Assembly: GCA_021774995.1 (NCBI GenBank)
Contig: JAJFIM010000199.1
Location: 1 to 20,832, forward strand
Source of the DNA: Alphaproteobacteria bacterium
GTDB taxonomy: Bacteria > Pseudomonadota > Alphaproteobacteria > SMXP01
Length of the DNA stretch: 20,832 bases
Reading direction: 5' to 3'
Both the position numbers and the translations under genes were made by a program. The notes under the pieces are model-generated. The model had not been told where the DNA came from. It did not search any database and saw only the letters and a list, made by a program, of their open reading frames with translations. This document shows, piece by piece, positions 1-6,043 of this stretch. Positions within the stretch are counted from its first letter, which is position 1, and every line of letters starts with the position of its first letter.

Positions 1-851
1 TCATTGTTCAGCAATTTGGGGTTCACCGCCGGTTCGTGTTCAAACACATCCAAACCCGCGCCCGCCAATTCGCCGGCGTTTAACATGCGCGTGAGGGCGT
101 TTTCATCAATCACTTCGCCGCGCGCGGTGTTGACGATATAGGCGTGGGGCTGCAGCAATTTTAGACGCCGCGCGGACAATAGATGGAAGGTGGCCGGGGT
201 GTGCGGGCAATTCACCGAAATGATATCCATGCGCGCCAGCATCTGGTCGAGACTGTCCCAATACGTGGCTTCCAATTCTTCTTCCGTCTGCGCATGCACC
301 CGATGGCGGTTGTGGTAATGGATTTGTAGGCCAAACGCCTTGGCCCGCCGCGCCACCGCCTGGCCAATCCGGCCCATGCCTATGATCCCCAATCGTTTAC
401 CGGAAATCCGCCGCCCCAGCATCCATGTCGGCGTCCAGCCGTGAAACTTATCTTCGCGCAGAGCCCGCACACCTTCGGCCAGACGCCGCGGCACAGCCAG
501 AATCAGCGCCATGGTCATGTCGGCGGTGTCTTCAGTGAGCACCCCTGGCGTATTGGTCACGGTGATGCCCCTTTGCAGCGCCGTTTCAACATCAATATTG
601 TCAACGCCAGTGCCAAAATTCGCGACAAGACGCAGATTTGGGCCCGCCTGACTTAAGATTCGCGACGATATGCGATCCGTGACGGTGGGCACCAGGATAT
701 CGGCCGCGCGGACCGCTTCCACCAACTCGCTTTGGCTCATTTCATGATCGTCAAGATTAAGCTGTGTCTCAAAAAGTTCGCACATCCGGGTTTCGATCGG
801 ATCGGGCAATTTTCGCGTTATAATCACCAGCGGTTTTTTACCTGAGGGCAT
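1..851 (-). CDS. D-2-hydroxyacid dehydrogenase (glyoxylate/hydroxypyruvate reductase-like), 3' end cut by window edge
   Basis: I translated this from the minus strand; 283 codons are visible and the C-terminus lies outside the window. Family members reduce 2-keto acids such as glyoxylate to D-2-hydroxy acids with NAD(P)H in the cytoplasm. Visible signatures are the substrate-side VANFGTGVDNID (about residues 76-87), the Rossmann motif GMGRIG (158-163), the catalytic Arg in NTARGEVIDE (R244) and the catalytic Glu in GLDVFEHEP (E273). The catalytic His, normally in a later GSAT-like motif, is cut off. The ATG at 851 is preceded by AAGGAGA nine bases upstream, a convincing ribosome site. The gene is divergent from the SH3-domain gene, with about 220 bp between them. 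The sequence resembles GyaR-type glyoxylate reductases more than SerA, but the exact substrate cannot be read from sequence. Confidence 0.93.
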   Translation of the reverse strand, partial: MPSGKKPLVIITRKLPDPIETRMCELFETQLNLDDHEMSQSELVEAVRAADILVPTVTDRISSRILSQAGPNLRLVANFGTGVDNIDVETALQRGITVTNTPGVLTEDTADMTMALILAVPRRLAEGVRALREDKFHGWTPTWMLGRRISGKRLGIIGMGRIGQAVARRAKAFGLQIHYHNRHRVHAQTEEELEATYWDSLDQMLARMDIISVNCPHTPATFHLLSARRLKLLQPHAYIVNTARGEVIDENALTRMLNAGELAGAGLDVFEHEPAVNPKLLNN

Positions 852-1074
852 GCAAGACAGTCTCCTTGGGGGACGCACAGGCGCTAAGTCGAAAATCCAG
901 CGCAAGGCGCGCCAAAGGCGGGCGCGCCCCTTCCGTGTTTAACAAACCTTTGAGCGGCGCGCCACTGGTCGCGCGCGAGGAGAAAAAACAAAAGACGATC
1001 CAGAAGGCAACCGCCTTGACGCAGCGCGCTCGGCCGCGTCATAAACCTCACTAGAGGAAAGAGGCCCCCTCCCC

Positions 1075-1629
1075 GTGATTCAGAGACATTCACGCTTTTT
1101 TTCAAATCGATCGCACTTTAGCCGGGCTATGGCGCGCCTGATCCTGGCGCTGAGCGCCGCCACCCTGCTGCTCCAAAATGACGCCCGATCCGCGGAAAGC
1201 TTCAGTGGCTATCCCGTGCCCCGTTTTGTCACTCTTGGCGCCATAGAAGTGAATGTGCGCGCCGGTCCCAGTAAACTCCACCCCATAAAATGGCAATATG
1301 TCCGCCTCGGCCTTCCGGTGAAGGTGTTTGCCGAAACTGAAGAATGGCGGCGAATTCGCGATTCGCACGGCAATGAAGGTTGGGTTTTTCACACATTGCT
1401 GGATGGGCGCCGCTCAATTCTTGTCACGGGCGATGGCACGGGCCGACCCGTGGCGCTGCGCGAGCAGCCCGCCGGGGAGGCGCTCATCGTCGCCGTGGCC
1501 GAGCCGGGCGCGCTGATTCGATTGGAGGAATGCCAGAAAGCCTGGTGCAAACTCACCGCGCCGGAAGCGCAGGGCTGGGCGCGCCGTTCTCTTTTGTGGG
1601 GCGTCCTGGAGACTGAAGGCGTGGATTAG
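1075..1629 (+). CDS. Exported SH3-domain protein
   Basis: Small exported protein of 184 residues from a GTG start at 1075, which follows a purine-rich AGAGGAAAGAGG. An alternative ATG at 1129 would place a signal peptide (MARLILALSAATLLL, cleavage near ARSAES) at the very N-terminus; with the GTG start the leader is unusually long and basic. The body looks like two bacterial SH3 modules. The first runs from about residue 50 to 110 (EVNVRAGPS, then WRRIRDSHGNEGWVF). The second runs from about 118 to 175 (PVALREQPAGE, then WCKLTAPEAQGWARR). Such domains commonly bind peptidoglycan or periplasmic partners, so a cell-envelope role is inferred. Its stop overlaps the stop of the convergent pyrE. 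The family call is secure; the function is unknown. Confidence 0.87.
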   Translation: MIQRHSRFFSNRSHFSRAMARLILALSAATLLLQNDARSAESFSGYPVPRFVTLGAIEVNVRAGPSKLHPIKWQYVRLGLPVKVFAETEEWRRIRDSHGNEGWVFHTLLDGRRSILVTGDGTGRPVALREQPAGEALIVAVAEPGALIRLEECQKAWCKLTAPEAQGWARRSLLWGVLETEGVD

Positions 1630-2213
1630 CCCGTGAAATCCTCCGCCCGGAACAAAGGCGTGAGGGTGAGGCCATGCTTGGCGAGTTCTTCCGCAGCGCC
1701 CTCTTGGCGGTCCACCAGTGTGATCGCTTTGACGATTAGGCCACCCGCCGCGCGCACCTCAGTCACTGCATCCAACAGTGAGCCTCCCGTCGTGGTGACG
1801 TCCTCAACCATGACAATGCGTTTTTGAGCCAGCGTTTCGCCTGGGCCAAGGCCTTCAATGCGCGCTTTGGTGCCGTGATTTTTCACTTCCTTGCGAATAA
1901 AAAACGCTCTTATGGGCGTGGCTGGGTGGCGCTGAAAAATCGCCGGAGCAACAAACGATACGATGGGAACCGCCCCCATGGCCAGACCGCCGACATAATC
2001 GATACTCAATCCTTCGATCTCATCAACGAGGAGTTCGCCAAGAAGATACGCACCCTGCGGGTCAAGCATTGTTGGCTTCATATTGAAGTAAAGCCAGCTT
2101 TTCCGGCCCGACGCCAGGGTGATCTCCCGGTCATTGGAAAATGATCGTGCGGCAATAATTGCTTTAAGGCGTTCTCTTTTATCGCTTTTGGATATGGTTG
2201 ATTGTTGATTCAT
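1626..2213 (-). CDS. pyrE: Orotate phosphoribosyltransferase
   Basis: Joins orotate and PRPP to give orotidine 5'-monophosphate, the fifth step of de novo pyrimidine synthesis, in the cytoplasm. The 195-residue length is normal. The PRPP-binding motif IVMVEDVTTTGGS (about residues 133-145) is intact. The flexible catalytic loop RKEVKNHGTK (107-116) and the early substrate contact SGRKSWLYFNMKP (35-47) are also present. The ATG at 2213 follows AAGAGAAGGGCGG. The gene lies about 100 bp downstream of irr on the same strand, which leaves room for its own promoter. Its TAA shares bases with the stop of the convergent SH3-domain gene, so the two messages must run through each other's 3' ends or terminate inside coding sequence. 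No pyr neighbours are present. Confidence 0.96.
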   Translation of the reverse strand: MNQQSTISKSDKRERLKAIIAARSFSNDREITLASGRKSWLYFNMKPTMLDPQGAYLLGELLVDEIEGLSIDYVGGLAMGAVPIVSFVAPAIFQRHPATPIRAFFIRKEVKNHGTKARIEGLGPGETLAQKRIVMVEDVTTTGGSLLDAVTEVRAAGGLIVKAITLVDRQEGAAEELAKHGLTLTPLFRAEDFTG

Positions 2214-2312
2214 ACGGCCACCGCCCTTCTCTTGATTTTGCCCTCAATAACCGATGAGAGACTCAAATGAAAGGGGATGTTTTATCTGTGTACAGACGGA
2301 AGAAATAAAAAG

Positions 2313-2804
2313 CTATAAATTTGGGTCTTTTTTCAACCTGACAATCACATCCACCCGGTCAATTAACGTACCTTGCGGAGAAGAAGGCAAGCCCAGAACC
2401 TCGATATGGTCTGCAGGGATATCTTCCAATGCGCCGTCATGCTCCAGAAAAAAATGATGGTGGTCGCTTGTATTGGTGTCAAAATAGGTTTTGCCTCCAT
2501 CAACAACCACCTGGCGCAGAAGACCAGCCTCAGTGAATTGGTGAAGCGTGTTGTAGACGGTGGCGAGAGAAACTTTGATGTGGGCGCCCAATGCTTCCTG
2601 ATGGAAGGATTCGGCCGTCACATGCCGGTCAAGCTTTTCAAACAGAAGACGGCCCAAAGCCAGGCGCTGGCGCGTCAAACGCAACCCGGCTTGTTTGAGG
2701 CGGCGGTGCACCGGACCCGTCTGGACTTGAATTGCGGGACCTGATTTGTCCATGGATCTCTCACTCATGCTGCCGCGCCATAATCGGCTGGGGCCATGAC
2801 GCAC
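2313..2804 (-). CDS. irr: Irr-type Fur-family iron response regulator
   Basis: Fur-superfamily DNA-binding regulator of 163 residues from the chosen start. The winged helix is seen in LRLTRQRLALGRLLF and VSLATVYNTLHQFTEAGLL. The dimerisation domain carries KTYFDTNTSDHHHFF, the HHH motif typical of Irr, which in Rhizobiales senses iron through heme rather than Fe2+. There is no cysteine at all, so the zinc-site CxxC pairs of classical Fur and the Cys-Pro heme motif of Bradyrhizobium Irr are both absent, as in many Irr proteins. The reading frame is open further upstream, but the GTG at 2804 has AGGAGG seven bases before it. In-frame ATGs at 2768 and 2753 have weaker sites. By family knowledge it controls heme synthesis and iron uptake. 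Confidence 0.9.
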   Translation of the reverse strand: MRHGPSRLWRGSMSERSMDKSGPAIQVQTGPVHRRLKQAGLRLTRQRLALGRLLFEKLDRHVTAESFHQEALGAHIKVSLATVYNTLHQFTEAGLLRQVVVDGGKTYFDTNTSDHHHFFLEHDGALEDIPADHIEVLGLPSSPQGTLIDRVDVIVRLKKDPNL

Positions 2805-2811
2805 CAGCTCT

Positions 2812-2817
2812 CCTCCT
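2812..2817 (-). promoter_or_regulatory. Shine-Dalgarno site that fixes a GTG start for irr
   Basis: Read on the minus strand the bases are AGGAGG, a full consensus, separated by AGAGCTG (7 nt) from the in-frame GTG at 2804-2802. This is much better than anything before the ATG codons at 2768 and 2753. Confidence 0.75.
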
Positions 2818-2843
2818 ATAGAAATCGGCTTAACGGCCCAAAA

Positions 2844-2849
2844 AGTCAA
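2844..2849 (-). promoter_or_regulatory. Candidate -35 element upstream of irr
   Basis: TTGACT on the minus strand lies about 40 bp before the GTG start of irr. At 17 bp spacing the -10 would be GATTTC, a poor match, so only the -35 is proposed. Confidence 0.3.
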
Positions 2850-2893
2850 GGGGGTTTTTAGATCTATTCTAATATTCAAGGTCCGCTTGCGCT

Positions 2894-4144
2894 TTACTCC
2901 ACCGCTGGAGTGCGATAAACGGCCTCGTCAAGCTGGCCTTCCCATTTAGCCACCGCCACCGCCACCGCCGCATCGCCGGTGACGTTAACCGTGGTCCGCG
3001 CCATATCGAGCAGGCGGTCAAAGGGCAAAATAAAGCCCACCACCAGCGCGGTTTCCGTCTCGCCCAGATCGATCACTTGCAGCACCGTCGCCAGCAAAAA
3101 CAGCGAGGCGCTGGGAATGCCCGCAGCCCCAACCGATGTCAGTGTGGCGGTCAGGGCAATCAAAACATAATCGCTTGTGCTCATCTCGATTCCGAACGCC
3201 TGAGCGGCGAAGAGCGCCACAATACCGAGATAGATTGCCGTGCCGTCCATATTTATGGTGGCCCCCAGCGGCAATACGCTGGATGACACGGTGCGCTGCA
3301 CACCCAGATTGTCCTCTACGACGGAAATGGTGACAGGCAGCGTTGCCGCGCTCGACGAGGTCGAATAGGCAACCGCTTGGGCGTCGAGTACGCCGCGAAA
3401 AAACCGCACCAAAGGCAGATTGAGAACAAGCCTGATCAAACCGCCATAGGTAACCGCAGCATGGACGATGCACGCCAGATAGACCGCCGTCGCCAGCAGG
3501 AAAATACTACTGAAGGTCTCAATCCCTTGCGTGCCCGCCACCCAGGAAATGAGCGCGAACACCCCGAAAGGCGCCGCTTCCATAACGATATGAGTGATTT
3601 TGAGCATCACGTCCGCCGCTGATTCAATGACTTTGCCCAGCGGCTTGCCTTTGTCTCCCGCCAGTAAAATGCCGATACCCAGAAGAAGCGCGAAAAAGAT
3701 GATCGACAGCACATCGCCCTCAGCCAGCGCCGCCACCGGATTGGTGGGCACAATGCCGAGCAAACGGTCAATCGCATCCGGAGCTTGCCCCACGATTTGC
3801 GGCGTCGCCCCGTCCAGCATGACGCGCATGCCCGCGCCGGGCTTGAACCAAGCGCCGAAGGCCAGACCGATGCTCACCGCCACCGCGGTCGTCGCCATAT
3901 AGAGTCCGATCGCTTTCAGGCCGATAGACCCCAGTTTGGAGACGCCCCCCATGGCCGTGATCCCCGTCACCAAGGTGGTAAAAATCAGCGGCACCACCAG
4001 CATTTTAATGGCGCGAATGAAAAGATCCCCAAAGGGTTTGAGGATGGCCGCGCTTTCGCCAAACACAAGACCCGTGATCACCCCAACAACCAGCGCGCCG
4101 ATGACCCGCTTCCACAACTTGATCGCAAACCATTTTTTGAGCAT
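2894..4144 (-). CDS. Dicarboxylate/amino acid:cation symporter (DAACS family, DctA/GltP-like)
   Basis: Inner-membrane secondary transporter that couples uptake of C4-dicarboxylates or acidic amino acids to Na+ or H+. From the ATG at 4144 it has 416 residues, normal for the family. All transport-core signatures are present: the serine-rich hairpin SSSAATLP (about 263-270), NMDGT in TM7 (298-302), the second hairpin GIPSAS (342-347), and TM8 DRLLDMARTTVNVTGD (376-391) with the conserved Asp and Arg that contact substrate. The open frame continues upstream to 4393, but that part translates the tRNA-like gene and lacks family homology. The start MLKKWFAIKLWKR is preceded by GAAAGG. DctA versus GltP specificity cannot be decided here, so no symbol is given. 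Confidence 0.94.
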   Translation of the reverse strand: MLKKWFAIKLWKRVIGALVVGVITGLVFGESAAILKPFGDLFIRAIKMLVVPLIFTTLVTGITAMGGVSKLGSIGLKAIGLYMATTAVAVSIGLAFGAWFKPGAGMRVMLDGATPQIVGQAPDAIDRLLGIVPTNPVAALAEGDVLSIIFFALLLGIGILLAGDKGKPLGKVIESAADVMLKITHIVMEAAPFGVFALISWVAGTQGIETFSSIFLLATAVYLACIVHAAVTYGGLIRLVLNLPLVRFFRGVLDAQAVAYSTSSSAATLPVTISVVEDNLGVQRTVSSSVLPLGATINMDGTAIYLGIVALFAAQAFGIEMSTSDYVLIALTATLTSVGAAGIPSASLFLLATVLQVIDLGETETALVVGFILPFDRLLDMARTTVNVTGDAAVAVAVAKWEGQLDEAVYRTPAVE

Positions 4145-4249
4145 GGAACAAGCCTTTCGAGTGTGGGGAAAATTCAGGGGAAGAGACGCAAGACGACGAC
4201 CACCATAGCCGCTGGAGGTGCGCGGGGTCAAAATCGTTGTAGGGCCGAA

Positions 4250-4271
4250 AATATCATTTGCTGATATTATA
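4250..4271 (-). promoter_or_regulatory. Candidate -10 (TATAAT) overlapping an inverted repeat upstream of the symporter gene
   Basis: On the minus strand a perfect TATAAT occupies 4271-4266. It overlaps the dyad AATATC-N7-GATATT at 4250-4268. No good -35 is seen 16-18 bp upstream. If used, it gives a leader of roughly 115 nt before the ATG at 4144. The dyad is placed where a repressor could block polymerase. No specific regulator is implied. Confidence 0.35.
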
Positions 4272-4335
4272 TTTACGAATGAATCGGAGCGATATAGAGT
4301 AGTAACGGAAGTTCGATAATGTGGTTTCGCAATTG

Positions 4336-4408
4336 AGCGGGCGACGGGATTCGAACCCGCAACAGGAGAGTAGGAACAACTCAGCTCTACCAATTGAGCT
4401 ACGCCCGC
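4336..4408 (-). tRNA. tRNA-Gly-like gene with abnormal anticodon arm (UCC if read canonically), possibly a pseudo-tRNA
   Basis: The minus strand gives a clear cloverleaf frame. The acceptor stem GCGGGCG pairs perfectly with CGCCCGC. The D arm is GCTC-AATTGGTA-GAGC and the T arm is GCGGG-TTCGAAT-CCCGT. The discriminator is T and CCA is not encoded (TCAA). Lengths match tRNA-Gly exactly. The anticodon arm is damaged: GAGTT-GTTCCTA-CTCTC places U33 and a UCC anticodon correctly, but only three of the five stem pairs form. A shifted fold GAGT-TGTTCCT-ACTC makes four pairs but puts G at position 33. The gene may be decayed or may have a non-standard role. The symporter reading frame runs through it without meaning. 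Confidence 0.75.
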
Positions 4409-4434
4409 ATAGGCTAGATTTATTGAGGAGCTCT

Positions 4435-4483
4435 GGCGATCAGGAGGGTTGTGCCCTATCCTGATCGCCCCTGTCTTTTTTTT
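4435..4483 (+). terminator. Terminator-like hairpin on the + strand with no + strand gene upstream
   Basis: A perfect 11-bp inverted repeat GGCGATCAGGA / TCCTGATCGCC (4435-4445 and 4459-4469) encloses 13 nt that contain a further GGG/CCC pairing. Six bases later comes a run of eight T (4476-4483). The T-run makes it + oriented, yet all genes from 1626 to 4408 lie on the minus strand. It may end an antisense or small RNA, or be a leftover. Confidence 0.6.
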
Positions 4484-4528
4484 GCCCCAGCCAGGTTCAA
4501 GCGGGGCTTAAAGTCTTCTAAGCATTAC

Positions 4529-4942
4529 CTAATTTCCTTTGGGCTCGTTTTCTCTTATCCGCCCCACTACCGACCTAAACCATTGGTTTTTTTCATTGTA
4601 GATCGCACCATCGACTTTGAGACGTGTCAACTGTGGCGAAAGACTTGTCCGCTCCAACTCTGACTTCCAACGCTTCTGAATACGTTCAAGTATTTCTAAT
4701 GCTGTTAGTCCCTGCGGACTGCTCTCATCTAGAAGCCGAAGAACCATCTGCTTAATGGTTCTTGGAACTCGCTTCTCTTTAAAAATATCGCTTACTGGTT
4801 GCTCAACGAAGTCAATGAACACCCGCTGCTGTGAACCTGTCTTCTGACTCTTTAGGTAGACTTTCTCCGCAGAGTCTAACTCTTCAAGCTCCCTGAGAAG
4901 CTGTGCACGCCTTTTTCGTATGTACTCAAGAAGGTCGGTCAT
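4529..4942 (-). CDS. Small winged-helix-like protein with N-terminal coiled coil, function unknown
   Basis: 137 residues from the ATG at 4942. The N-terminus (MTDLLEYIRKRRAQLLRELE, about residues 1-28) is charged and helical, probably a short coiled coil. The C-terminal half (about 60-130) reads as a winged helix-turn-helix: TIKQMVLRLLDE, a turn at SPQGLTALEILERIQ, then LSPQLTRLKVDGAIYNEKNQWF, typical of a recognition helix and wing. I do not recognise a named family. A GTG at 4960 would add six residues, but the promoter at 4950-4978 predicts transcription starting close to the ATG at 4942, so a leaderless start is preferred. Codons are visibly richer in A and T than in neighbouring genes, suggesting acquisition. 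DNA binding is inferred from the fold pattern only. Confidence 0.72.
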   Translation of the reverse strand: MTDLLEYIRKRRAQLLRELEELDSAEKVYLKSQKTGSQQRVFIDFVEQPVSDIFKEKRVPRTIKQMVLRLLDESSPQGLTALEILERIQKRWKSELERTSLSPQLTRLKVDGAIYNEKNQWFRSVVGRIRENEPKGN

Positions 4943-4949
4943 GAAGTCT

Positions 4950-4978
4950 AATTTAACCACTTTTTATCTCAGAGTCAA
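4950..4978 (-). promoter_or_regulatory. Candidate promoter giving a leaderless mRNA for the winged-helix gene
   Basis: TTGACT (4978-4973), a 17-bp spacer, then TAAATT (4955-4950) on the minus strand. Seven bases separate the -10 from the ATG at 4942, so the expected start of transcription falls on or next to the start codon. No Shine-Dalgarno sequence is present before either possible start. Confidence 0.5.
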
Positions 4979-5191
4979 GGACTCAGACTTATTTTTTACT
5001 TAATGAATCATCAACATATAGTAGTATTACCACATATTATATCTATATATTGATTTGAGTCCCTATTTCGAATTCCTTAAAACAAGAACATTCTAACAAC
5101 TTGAGACTTCAAATGTTAATAAGCCAGTGAGTTGAGAGCCAATGACACAAAACCCTGGAGATTTGGCTTCAGACGCGCCATATAGGGCGTT

Positions 5192-6043
5192 ATGAGCGCG
5201 CCTTTTAAAAAAATGAACGGCCTGGGCAATGATTTCGTGGTGCTGGACGCACGGGATAAAGCCATTCCTATGTCCAGCGCCATCGCAGCCTCCATTGCCG
5301 ATCGCACGAGCGGCGCGGGCTGCGACCAGGTGATCGTCATGGAAAAGGCCCGCGCGCCGGCAGACGTCTTTATGCGCATTTACAATCAGGACGGCGGCGA
5401 AGTGGCCGCGTGCGGCAACGCAACGCGCTGCATCGCCCAAGTGGTCATGGACGAGAAGGGGCGTGACGCCATCACCGTCGAAACAAAAGCCGGGCGCCTG
5501 GCCTGTACGCGGGACGGCGACATGGTCACCGTCGATATGGGCGCGCCTAAATTCGGGTGGGAGGAGATCCCGCTGGCCGAGCGCATGGACACGCGGCTGC
5601 TTGATATCCGCATCGGCCCCATCGACGCGCCGATCCTGATCGGACCCAGCGCGGTCAATGTCGGCAACCCCCATTGCATATTTTTTGTCGAGGATGCGTC
5701 CCAATACGCGTTGGAAAAATTCGGGCCGATGATCGAGAACCACCCTCTTTTTCCTGAGCAGGCCAATGTCTCCCTGGCGCAGATCACCGCGCCGGGCGCC
5801 ATGCGCTTAAATGTCTGGGAGCGCGGCGTCGGCCTCACCAAAGCCTGCGGCACAGCCGCCTGCGCCGTGGTGCCCGCCGCGGTGCGCAAAGGTCTTAGCC
5901 CGCGCAAAGCCACTGTCACACTTCCCGGCGGCGCGCTGAAAATCGACTGGGCGGAGCGCAACGATCATATTTACATGACCGGCCCCGCTTCTCTCGACTA
6001 TGAAGGCGCATTGGACGCAAGCCTGTTCGAGGGACGGCCATGA
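5192..6043 (+). CDS. dapF: Diaminopimelate epimerase
   Basis: Converts LL-diaminopimelate to the meso form, the direct precursor of lysine and of peptidoglycan cross-links, in the cytoplasm. The protein has 283 residues, normal for DapF. Both halves of the active site are visible: C74 in the ACGNATRC motif (73-80) and C219 in GLTKACGTAACAVV (about 214-227), the cofactor-independent two-cysteine pair. The N-terminal signature FKKMNGLGNDFVVLD is classic. The start ATG follows ATAGGGCG. Its TGA overlaps the ATG of mtaB (ATGA), implying translational coupling. The AT-rich block ends just before this gene. Shadow frames on the opposite strand were discarded. Confidence 0.97.
   Translation: MSAPFKKMNGLGNDFVVLDARDKAIPMSSAIAASIADRTSGAGCDQVIVMEKARAPADVFMRIYNQDGGEVAACGNATRCIAQVVMDEKGRDAITVETKAGRLACTRDGDMVTVDMGAPKFGWEEIPLAERMDTRLLDIRIGPIDAPILIGPSAVNVGNPHCIFFVEDASQYALEKFGPMIENHPLFPEQANVSLAQITAPGAMRLNVWERGVGLTKACGTAACAVVPAAVRKGLSPRKATVTLPGGALKIDWAERNDHIYMTGPASLDYEGALDASLFEGRP

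Larger units (their letters stand above)
4411..5191. other. AT-rich accessory block between the tRNA-like gene and dapF
   Basis: By eye the base composition shifts sharply here, especially at 4980-5100 with long A/T runs, against the GC-rich genes on both sides. It holds one orphan terminator-like hairpin, one small winged-helix gene and about 230 bp (4961-5191) with no gene that I can support. It abuts the 5' side of the tRNA-like gene. No integrase, transposase or flanking repeat was seen, so transfer is inferred from composition and content only. Confidence 0.5.

Noticed and set aside
4145..4393. N-terminal extension of the symporter frame to 499 residues
   Set aside because: The added 83 residues translate the tRNA-like gene and the AT-rich leader. 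The family N-terminus starts at the ATG at 4144 with a ribosome site.
4451..4663. 70-codon + strand open frame beginning inside the orphan hairpin
   Set aside because: It runs antisense to the winged-helix gene, starts inside a terminator-like stem and has no ribosome site.
5093..5743. 216-codon minus-strand open frame over dapF
   Set aside because: Antisense shadow of diaminopimelate epimerase. Its unusual composition (many Arg, His, Asp, Ala) is typical of antisense translation.
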